NCBI GenBank assembly: GCA_903930665.1
Contig: CAIYZI010000013.1
Span: 1 to 9,913, forward strand
DNA: 9,913 nt
Reading direction: 5' to 3'
Source: an uncultured beta proteobacterium
Lineage (GTDB): Bacteria; Pseudomonadota; Gammaproteobacteria; Burkholderiales; Burkholderiaceae
Part shown: positions 4,771 to 9,913 of the stretch, piece after piece
Layout of the letters: each line of letters opens with the position of its first letter
Position numbering within the stretch: position 1 is the first letter of the stretch
Program-made: the position numbers and the translations under genes
The notes under the pieces: generated by a model
Databases searched by the model: none
What the model was told of the DNA's origin: nothing
What the model saw: only the letters and a program-made list of their open reading frames with translations

Positions 4771-5037
4771 ATGACGAAAAAAGTGACGATAAAAAATCTG
4801 GACAATGGCGCGACTGCGTGCGTTCGAACTAACTCATGGGTGGAATTAGGAATGCCTGTGATGCCTCTGTTAGCCGCGTTAGATCTGTTGAGAAACTATT
4901 CCGAAGCCGGTGTATATATCTTGGATTATGACCTCGCCAAGAAGTTAAAACGTGTTGACCGGACTGATATATCCCGACTGGTAATTACGCAAGTCATCAC
5001 CCCATCTGATTTAACACCCTTAATTAAAATGATATGA
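4771..5037 (+). CDS. Hypothetical protein
   Basis: 88 residues from ATG 4771 (MTKKVTIKNLDNGATACVRT). A TTG five codons upstream is in frame but overlaps the previous gene's end and is not preferred. The N-terminal half is beta-like; the middle (MPVMPLLAALDLLRNYSEAG) is a hydrophobic helix but too short and mixed for a confident membrane segment. No family is recognised. The preceding 7 bases are A/T only, with no ribosome site. Its TGA overlaps the next ATG as ATGA. Confidence 0.75.
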   Translation: MTKKVTIKNLDNGATACVRTNSWVELGMPVMPLLAALDLLRNYSEAGVYILDYDLAKKLKRVDRTDISRLVITQVITPSDLTPLIKMI

Positions 5038-5201
5038 CTAAAACAATACAGCACCCTCCGAAGAGAACAAAGCCCGATATAATTAAACACGGCAAACGCG
5101 TTTATGTGGGGTGTTTGGAGAACCGTAAGCATTACGTAGGATTAAAAGAAGTCAACGACGATCAGCTATTTGATTTTTTAGACAAAGGGATTTTACCATG
5201 A
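5034..5201 (+). CDS. Small hypothetical protein
   Basis: 55 residues: a basic start (MTKTIQHPPKRTKPDIIKHG) then a predicted strand pair (KRVYVGCLENRKHYVGL) and an acidic helix (NDDQLFDFLDKG). No family is recognised. Both ends overlap neighbours as ATGA, so translation is probably coupled. Confidence 0.6.
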   Translation: MTKTIQHPPKRTKPDIIKHGKRVYVGCLENRKHYVGLKEVNDDQLFDFLDKGILP

Positions 5202-5365
5202 GTAGACTACTATCGGATCATGACGTCCGTTTGCGTGCCAGCGCAAGACGAGCGTTGAGGGGTGAACCCTCTGGCATGACGTTGGATGAAGCGAGAGCGT
5301 TCTTGCGCAAGCTAGGTTGGGATGATAAACGGATGGCCTATGAAGAAAGGATCAGGCGAAACTAA
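5198..5365 (+). CDS. Small basic hypothetical protein
   Basis: 55 residues, strongly Arg-rich (MSRLLSDHDVRLRASARRAL ... AYEERIRRN), predicted to be mostly helical. The segment TLDEARAFLRKLGWDDKRMA recalls short helical phage proteins, but I cannot assign it. It begins in an ATGA overlap with the previous gene, with an AAAGGG stretch nearby, and its 3' end overlaps the following gene by 26 bases. Confidence 0.6.
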   Translation: MSRLLSDHDVRLRASARRALRGEPSGMTLDEARAFLRKLGWDDKRMAYEERIRRN

Positions 5366-5495
5366 ACCAGCACTTACCCAAGCAGAACGAGAAAAAGCAG
5401 ACCAAAAGAATCCCTCCATCCAGTTTCTAAGCTGGTGGAGGGAATCTACTAAGGATATTAGCCGCGAACGAATCGGAAAACAGAATCGGCCTTAA
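5340..5495 (+). CDS. Last small gene of the rightward operon
   Basis: 51 residues (MKKGSGETKPALTQAEREKA ... RIGKQNRP), hydrophilic and charged, with no recognised family. The start lies 26 bases inside the previous gene, preceded by a weak ACGGAT. It ends 7 bases before the end of the convergent primase-helicase gene. A strong hairpin (5407-5447) lies inside it and probably constrains its sequence; this makes it the least certain member of the series. Confidence 0.5.
   Translation: MKKGSGETKPALTQAEREKADQKNPSIQFLSWWRESTKDISRERIGKQNRP
5407..5447 (-). terminator. Hairpin, probable terminator of the leftward primase-helicase operon
   Basis: On the minus strand CCCTCCA-CCAG (5442-5432) pairs with CTGG-TGGAGGG (5423-5412) with one bulged base and an 8-base loop; a few outer pairs extend it. 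ATTCTTTTGG follows, a partly U-rich tail. It lies about 56 bases beyond the primase-helicase stop, inside the convergent small gene. No T-run follows on the plus strand. Confidence 0.45.
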
Positions 5496-5502
5496 TAGGA
5501 CT

Positions 5503-7587
5503 TTAAGCTGGTTTTTCTGTGGTTTCTGATTTCATCAGCACCCACGGATTTTTTCCTTGCTTAAACTCTTTGAACTCAGGATGAAGATTGAGCCAACGAC
5601 GAAAAACACCTTCCTCCCGAAAACGATTCATATTCTTTGGACAAGGGATATCGTGCCGCATAGCTTCTGAGTGAATCTCACTAACAGGCCACTGCAACGA
5701 ATCTTTCGGGAAATATTCGGTGATCATCACATGCAGGCGCTGGGTGTTTTCAAGCTCTTTTTCACCGCGTAATTTCTCGGACACTTCACTTAATTTGTGG
5801 TAGATCGAGACACCAACTGATTCACCACTTGGCAGGTTTTGGCCGGAGGTAATAAACCAATCAGCTTTAGCGGCGGACATGGAGAGGTTAGATTTGACGT
5901 TTTCCATTTTGAAATATTTCTTTCGCTCTTCAACGTTTATTCCCATGGCCTTGGCGTCGTCTTCGCGCATGGTTGTCAGGACGAAGGCAAAGCGAACCGC
6001 GCCAGTGATTGCGTAGGCTCCGCGCGCGTGGGACTGGTTGTCAGTGTCGGAATGGATATTGAGCGCAGCCTTGTTGGTATGGTGAACGATGAAGACAGCA
6101 ACGCCAAGTTTGGCAAACGAGCGGAAGATGTTGGTAATTTGAATCATCGCCGAATTGTCGTTTTCAGGAACAAGGTGCAGATTAACCAGTGGGTCGAAGA
6201 CAGCGGCGACCGCTTTAATTTCAACAAGGAATGCTTTCAACCGGTCGATCGTGTCTCGGCGCTCAACAACTTGGCCACGCTCGAAAGAGGCAAGGATGAA
6301 ATCATTGTCTTGGCCGGAAAGAATGTAAATGTCTTGCAAAGCTTCTTGAGCGATACCCATTTTAAGGCGTAGTGCTTCGATACGCAAAGCCATTTCTTCA
6401 ATTGGGTCTTCACCGTTGCAGATGATAATCGGGCCGCGTTTTTCGACCTTGTAGTTTTCACCAAGGTAATCTGTTTTGCCGGTGACTACAGCGAAGGCAA
6501 GGGCGATGATCAGATTTGTTTTTCCTGTTCCACCGGGCGCTGTAATCAGAGTGAGATAGTTCTCTGCTGCCATATTCTTGATCACCCATTTACGGCGTTC
6601 GCGGGTCAGGTCTTGGAGGGCATGGCCACGTGCATATTTGAGCGGCGTGACGGTCTTTAATTGTGGGGTATCGACCGCTGGAATCGGTAAATCTTTGAAA
6701 TCTTCCACTGCCGATTGAATGATGACCTCGCGGCTAGCTGAGCCGTGTCTGTTTTGACTGTATCGGTAAGCGTTTTCAAGTTTTTCAAGCCAATGAGATT
6801 CATCACTTCCGTTGTCGAAATCCCATGGGGGTAGACAGCGATGGTTGTAGTGTCGGAGAGCAAGTTGAGAAGCCAGCTCTTGACTGATACCGAAATCTTT
6901 GAGTCGGGTAAAAACACGGTAGAGCTGGTCATCTCCCCCGCTTCCTTGAACTGCTGGGGGTGCATCGTTGAGGTAGGTTATGGCTTGCTCAATGTCCTCG
7001 GGGTTGTCGAGGGTAGAGCAAGCGGGGTTTTGGGCGTGGGCAGGCAAATCATTGACGCTGGCTAGACAAGCAGGAAGCCATTCAGGCCCTGGGATTGGTT
7101 GGATATCGCGGATTAGGACATATTCGCCTGCCGCTACTTTAGAGCCCGGGGCGACGATGTACTGAGTGCCGCCACGGATGTCGAGACCACGGCCAAGCTT
7201 CCCGGCTGCGATGTTGGGCATCTCACCAAGGAAGAGTCTATGCGTTCCGCCCGTTGGCGTTTGCGCTTCCCAAGTGGGGCCGGGGAAGGTCAGGTCTTCG
7301 AATTGTTCGAGAGCGAACAACGTGTCATTCCCATTCTTCCCATCCTTGACGTCGATATCTAAAGCGTAATGACCGGAGAGCTGCGGGACAATGGCTATAT
7401 TGCAATCAGGATGATGCGCCCAGTATTGTTCAACCATCTCACGGGCAACGTCCTTCGCCCATTCTGCGGGTTTCTCGAACATCGGTGTCTTACCGTTCGG
7501 GATAAGGGGGAAAATCTTAAAGCCGGCGTCGTAGTGGGCCAGAGCGTGATCAAGTAAAGAAAGGGCGCGAGTCGGGACTACACTCAT
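5503..7587 (-). CDS. Bifunctional primase-polymerase / RepA-like helicase
   Basis: 694 residues. Residues about 8-175 form an archaeo-eukaryotic-type Prim-Pol domain: D77-x-D79 in YALDIDVKDG (metal ligands), TGGTH at 112-116, and GRGLDIRGGTQYIVAPGS at 132-149. Residues about 190-285 are a helical linker resembling a primase C-terminal region. Residues about 310-600 form a RecA-fold helicase like phage and plasmid RepA: Walker A PGGTGKT (351-357), CNGEDPIEE (390-398), Walker B-like AAVFDPL (461-467), VHHTNK (501-506) and RGAYAITGAVR (522-532). It should unwind DNA and lay primers at the element's fork. The ATG overlaps the regulator gene's stop as ATGA, with GGGGAG 9 bases upstream. All key residues are present and the reading frame is intact. 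Confidence 0.92.
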   Translation of the reverse strand: MSVVPTRALSLLDHALAHYDAGFKIFPLIPNGKTPMFEKPAEWAKDVAREMVEQYWAHHPDCNIAIVPQLSGHYALDIDVKDGKNGNDTLFALEQFEDLTFPGPTWEAQTPTGGTHRLFLGEMPNIAAGKLGRGLDIRGGTQYIVAPGSKVAAGEYVLIRDIQPIPGPEWLPACLASVNDLPAHAQNPACSTLDNPEDIEQAITYLNDAPPAVQGSGGDDQLYRVFTRLKDFGISQELASQLALRHYNHRCLPPWDFDNGSDESHWLEKLENAYRYSQNRHGSASREVIIQSAVEDFKDLPIPAVDTPQLKTVTPLKYARGHALQDLTRERRKWVIKNMAAENYLTLITAPGGTGKTNLIIALAFAVVTGKTDYLGENYKVEKRGPIIICNGEDPIEEMALRIEALRLKMGIAQEALQDIYILSGQDNDFILASFERGQVVERRDTIDRLKAFLVEIKAVAAVFDPLVNLHLVPENDNSAMIQITNIFRSFAKLGVAVFIVHHTNKAALNIHSDTDNQSHARGAYAITGAVRFAFVLTTMREDDAKAMGINVEERKKYFKMENVKSNLSMSAAKADWFITSGQNLPSGESVGVSIYHKLSEVSEKLRGEKELENTQRLHVMITEYFPKDSLQWPVSEIHSEAMRHDIPCPKNMNRFREEGVFRRWLNLHPEFKEFKQGKNPWVLMKSETTEKPA

Positions 7588-7808
7588 TTCTTTGGCTCCC
7601 CGTAGAACGCTGGGTGTGTGGACGTCTTATTTAAGACCCATTCAGCGGCGGGGATGCCCGTGACCTTCTCAAGGATCGCAGCTCGCTTGGGTGAAACGCC
7701 CACATTGCGGTGCAGGATGCTTGATAGTTGGGAGGGTTTGATACGAAGTCGTTGACAGATTTGCACCTGTTGGCCATGGTGCCAAAACGGCGGGCGGGAG
7801 TATTGCAT
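7584..7808 (-). CDS. Small helix-turn-helix (Cro/XRE-like) regulator
   Basis: 74 residues. Residues about 14-57 (QVQICQRLRIKPSQLSSILH, then VGVSPKRAAILEKVTGIPAA) fit a Cro/XRE-type helix-turn-helix: an alanine-poor first helix, the S-Q-L-S recognition-helix pattern, and the SPKRAAILEKVTGIP segment typical of prophage regulators. The C-terminus is short and has no second domain, as in Cro-like or YdaS-like proteins. It is co-translated with the primase-helicase gene through an ATGA overlap, so it probably tunes replication. A palindrome in its own promoter region (7832-7845) is a plausible autoregulatory site. There is no ribosome site before the ATG. Confidence 0.8.
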   Translation of the reverse strand: MQYSRPPFWHHGQQVQICQRLRIKPSQLSSILHRNVGVSPKRAAILEKVTGIPAAEWVLNKTSTHPAFYGEPKK

Positions 7809-7822
7809 AGTGGTGGAAGAAA

Positions 7823-7851
7823 GTAGTAGGCCAAAAAACTTTTTGCGTCAA
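7823..7851 (-). promoter_or_regulatory. Leftward promoter of the regulator/primase operon
   Basis: TTGACG (7851-7846), a 17-base spacer and TACTAC (7828-7823), a weak -10, then 14 bases to ATG 7808. The leader would be about 8 bases. The spacer contains the palindrome at 7832-7845. Confidence 0.5.
7832..7845. promoter_or_regulatory. Operator candidate CAAAAA-AC-TTTTTG
   Basis: A perfect 6-2-6 inverted repeat located between the -35 and -10 boxes of the leftward promoter, where a bound repressor would block RNA polymerase. The adjacent helix-turn-helix gene is the obvious candidate binder. Confidence 0.5.
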
Positions 7852-7866
7852 ACAGAAAATTTATTG

Positions 7867-7902
7867 TTGACGTAAACTAGTTTAGGCGGCATAAATCAGG
7901 GA
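7867..7902 (+). promoter_or_regulatory. Rightward leaderless-type promoter
   Basis: TTGACG (7867-7872), a 17-base spacer, CATAAA (7890-7895), then 7 bases to ATG 7903. The -10 is weaker than in the 2731 and 3178 promoters but the layout is identical. Only 15 bases separate its -35 box from that of the leftward promoter, so the two can be co-regulated. Confidence 0.6.
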
Positions 7903-8103
7903 ATGAAACTTAATGATAAGCTTATTTGGGTCGGCTACTTTCTTTGCCAAAGCACTTTGTGCTTGGGCTTGTTTATCGGGCTGGTTAAAGCCATTGACAC
8001 TTGTTCCCGGTGGTTCCTGCTTGGTATTCCGTTTTGGTGCGGGATCGTGGTTTGTGCGTTGGTCGTTCCGTTCAGAGACATGTTGGAGGAGTGGAAAAAA
8101 TGA
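7903..8103 (+). CDS. Small two-pass membrane protein
   Basis: 66 residues with two hydrophobic segments, about 8-29 (IWVGYFLCQSTLCLGLFIGL) and 36-57 (RWFLLGIPFWCGIVVCALVV), separated by a short polar turn and ending in a charged tail (RDMLEEWKK). No family is recognised. It resembles small early phage membrane proteins in size and layout, but holin, superinfection-exclusion and toxin roles cannot be told apart here. It is the first gene of the rightward helicase operon, with a leaderless-type start, and overlaps the next gene as ATGA. Confidence 0.75.
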   Translation: MKLNDKLIWVGYFLCQSTLCLGLFIGLVKAIDTCSRWFLLGIPFWCGIVVCALVVPFRDMLEEWKK

Positions 8104-8381
8104 ATCTATACCATGTTTCTCGAAACTCTCCCGGTGGTTATGAGACTTACTCAGATTTCGTGTGTGTTTCAGCCAATCCCGAACAAGCTCGCGCCATGCA
8201 CCCAAACGAGAATCATACTGAACTGGTTCACCGCACTGCGGAGGATTTGAAAAAAGACGATTACGCTTGGCGTTATGGTGATTGGACATTCCAAGAGGAT
8301 TTGACCGTCGATTATTTGGGTAAAGCTGCGAAAGGGGAGATTGAACCTCGGGTCGTTTGTGCAAGTTTCCATGCGGGTTAA
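8100..8381 (+). CDS. Phage-type hypothetical protein ending in ASFHAG
   Basis: 93 residues (MNLYHVSRNSPGGYETYSDF ...). The order, a MNLYxxSR start, a YxxYxxFVVxA-like strand, EQARAMHP, a W-rich turn (YAWRYGDWTF) and the closing VVCASFHAG, is one I recall from a widespread group of short phage hypotheticals whose C-terminus reads ASFNAG. Function is unknown. GGAGG at 8087-8091 precedes the ATG at 8100, which also overlaps the membrane-protein stop. The same frame is open upstream to 8001, but that part overlaps the membrane-protein gene and is not preferred. The helicase starts one base after its stop. Confidence 0.85.
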   Translation: MNLYHVSRNSPGGYETYSDFVCVSANPEQARAMHPNENHTELVHRTAEDLKKDDYAWRYGDWTFQEDLTVDYLGKAAKGEIEPRVVCASFHAG

Positions 8382-8382
8382 T

Positions 8383-9678
8383 ATGCAGCTTAGAGACTAT
8401 CAACGCATCGGGGCCGACTTCCTCGCGAAGCGGCCTTACGCTTTGCTGGCGGATGAGATGGGAATCGGCAAGACAGCGCAAGCGTGTACAGCCATCAACG
8501 AAACTCTCCTTCCTGGTGAGCGGGCGTTGATCATTTGCCCCGCGAGCTTAAAAGTGAACTGGTTCCGTGAACTGGCTATGTGGGCTCCACGGCTAAAAGT
8601 AGCCATTGTCCCTCCCGGCAAAGTACCATTTCCGCGTCATAGCGACGTGGTAATCATCAATTATGACCTGCTCAAAAAACACCACAACTCGATCCGATTT
8701 TATACCTGGGAAATCGTTTGCTGCGATGAAGCTCACTACCTCAAAAACCTTGAATCAATCCGTTGCAAAGAGGTGCGGGGAGGATTTGGGGTCTCGCCTA
8801 TTCCGTGTAGCACTAAATGGGCTCTCACCGGGACACCGATCGAAAATAGACCTGTTGAACTGTATGCACTGCTTAAATGGTTTAGGGCTCCTGGCTTTGG
8901 TCAGAGCCTCAACGACTACGGAGTCCGATACTGCGGTGCGTTTCACGACGGCTTCCAGTGGGTTTATAGAGGTGCCAGCAACCTTGATGAACTTCGAACA
9001 AAGCTTGAACCATTCACCCTCCGGCGACTGAAGAAAGATGTCTTGACCGAGCTTCCGCCCAAGATCCGGCAGATCGTTGAGCTCGAACCGGACGCCAAGG
9101 CCCGAAAAGCTTTGGCCAAGGAAAAGCAGGTTGTGCAGGTCTACGGTGACGCTATCAAGAAAATGAAATTTACGGGGCTCAGTGCGAAGTCCATGGGCGA
9201 GATCGCGCAAGCCCGAAAAGAGACAGCTCTGGCAAAACTGGACGCCGCCATTGACTACATCAAGGGCGAGCTGGAAGAGGTCGACAAGATCGTCGTCTTT
9301 GCCTACCACACCGAAGTCATTGACAAGCTCATGACCGCTTTGGCCAAGTACGGAGCTGTTCGATTGACGGGTGAAACGTCCCAGAAGGCACGACAGGACG
9401 CGGTTGATCGTTTCCAGAAAGACACGAATGTTCGGGTGTTTGTCGGCAACATCATTGCGGCGGGTACAGGGATCACGTTGACCGCTGCCAGCCTCACGGT
9501 GTTTGTGGAAGAGTCTTGGGTGCCGGGACAGATAATGCAGGCTGAGGATAGGACACACCGCATAGGCCAGAAAGATTGCGTCGTGATTAAGCATTTGATT
9601 TTGGCCGGGAGTATCGACGGTATGATGCTCAATTCGCAGGCAGTGAAACAAGAGGTAATAGACAAAGTATTTAATTAA
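8383..9678 (+). CDS. SNF2-family DEAH helicase/translocase
   Basis: 431 residues from ATG 8383 (MQLRDYQRIGADFLAK), the usual start of phage SNF2 proteins; ATG 8371 and TTG 8341 are in frame but overlap the previous gene. All motifs are present: motif I DEMGIGKT (24-31), Ia ICPASLKVNW (51-60), II DEAH (115-118), III LTGTPIENRPVELY (148-161), IV IVVFAYH (303-309), V AAGTGITLTAA (359-369) and VI QAEDRTHRIGQ (386-396). The layout resembles the minimal SMARCAL1/HepA-type core without accessory domains. SNF2 ATPases translocate along double-stranded DNA; in phages they are usually found beside replication genes, fitting a role in fork remodelling or displacing bound proteins. One base (T) separates its start from the previous stop, giving TAATATG, repeated at its own end. 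Confidence 0.92.
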   Translation: MQLRDYQRIGADFLAKRPYALLADEMGIGKTAQACTAINETLLPGERALIICPASLKVNWFRELAMWAPRLKVAIVPPGKVPFPRHSDVVIINYDLLKKHHNSIRFYTWEIVCCDEAHYLKNLESIRCKEVRGGFGVSPIPCSTKWALTGTPIENRPVELYALLKWFRAPGFGQSLNDYGVRYCGAFHDGFQWVYRGASNLDELRTKLEPFTLRRLKKDVLTELPPKIRQIVELEPDAKARKALAKEKQVVQVYGDAIKKMKFTGLSAKSMGEIAQARKETALAKLDAAIDYIKGELEEVDKIVVFAYHTEVIDKLMTALAKYGAVRLTGETSQKARQDAVDRFQKDTNVRVFVGNIIAAGTGITLTAASLTVFVEESWVPGQIMQAEDRTHRIGQKDCVVIKHLILAGSIDGMMLNSQAVKQEVIDKVFN

Positions 9679-9679
9679 T

Positions 9680-9913
9680 ATGAAAAAACCAAACGTTATA
9701 AATATTCAGCTTTCGTGGGATAATCTTTGGCTGAATTTCGGAGATGAATTATATGAAGTTTTAGAACGTATAATTGAGGATAAATTTCACCCTTATTTTT
9801 ATGCAGCAAAACAAGAAATATCTTATTACAAACCCGACGAAGACTATAAGGATGGGCCAGCGTTTCCTATGTTGCCTTTATTTAATGAGCTTCTAGAACA
9901 GATGGAGCAGGAA
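9680..9913 (+). CDS. Hypothetical protein, 3' end cut by window
   Basis: 78 codons are open from ATG 9680 to the edge (MKKPNVINIQLSWDNLWLNF ...). The part seen is acidic and aromatic-rich (DELYEVLERIIEDKFHPYFY, YYKPDEDYKDGPAF), soluble and without a recognised family. The start follows the helicase stop by one base in the same TAATATG arrangement as the helicase's own start. Base use is more A/T-rich than in the helicase. Confidence 0.65.
   Translation, partial: MKKPNVINIQLSWDNLWLNFGDELYEVLERIIEDKFHPYFYAAKQEISYYKPDEDYKDGPAFPMLPLFNELLEQMEQE

Noticed and set aside
5839..6372. 177-codon plus-strand frame inside the primase-helicase gene
   Set aside because: It lies opposite conserved helicase motifs and reads as a shadow.
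7631..7851. Two alternative minus-strand frames overlapping the helix-turn-helix gene (67 and 60 codons)
   Set aside because: They are out of frame with the helix-turn-helix product, lack its ATGA coupling to the primase-helicase gene and show no family pattern.
8755..9651. 298-codon frame antisense to the SNF2 helicase
   Set aside because: The plus-strand helicase has all family motifs; this frame is its shadow and shows no recognisable protein features.

Overview
The window looks like the early or replication region of a tailed bacteriophage, prophage or phage-like element. It encodes a primase-helicase, a SNF2-type helicase, a PD-(D/E)xK nuclease of the Holliday-junction-resolvase type, a Lar-like zinc-ribbon protein, a DUF6378-type protein, a small helix-turn-helix regulator and about fifteen very small genes. 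There are no structural, packaging, lysis or integrase genes and no rRNA, tRNA or CRISPR. Base composition is roughly balanced and the standard bacterial code fits throughout. Some starts have a GGAGG-like ribosome site (8100, 4167, 7587), but the genes that begin transcripts on the plus strand have none. The host cannot be named from this sequence.

Layout. (1) 1-1572, minus: a coiled-coil protein, a zinc-ribbon + DUF6378-type protein, a Lar-like protein and a second coiled-coil protein, mostly joined by 4-base stop/start overlaps, plus a probable fragment of a further gene at the left edge. (2) 1573-1904, no gene: four copies of a 13-base word and a GC-rich nested inverted repeat. (3) 1905-2258, minus: nuclease. 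(4) 2259-2766, strand-switch region without a convincing gene: hairpins, a long inverted repeat, GACTTAC repeats, a 13-base palindrome and an AT-rich flank; a candidate origin or control region. (5) 2767-5495, plus: a membrane protein, then eleven small genes, many overlapping as ATGA. (6) 5503-7808, minus: primase-helicase preceded by its helix-turn-helix partner. (7) 7809-7902: divergent promoters with a palindromic operator candidate. (8) 7903-9913, plus: a small membrane protein, a phage-type 93-residue protein, a SNF2 helicase and a gene cut by the right edge.

Two regulatory patterns stand out. First, three plus-strand transcription units (ATG at 2767, 3214 and 7903) share one architecture: TTGAC(G/T), 17 bases, a TATAAT-like box, 7 bases, ATG. 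This predicts leaderless or nearly leaderless mRNAs. Second, the 13-base word CCGAAAAACATTT clusters in the gene-free stretch at 1589-1681 and recurs exactly once more, abutting the -35 box of the 3214 promoter. This suggests one DNA-binding protein acts at both places. The helicases, primase and nuclease would together copy and repair the element's DNA; the small coupled genes are unassigned and are good candidates for host-takeover or anti-defence functions, which is inference only.
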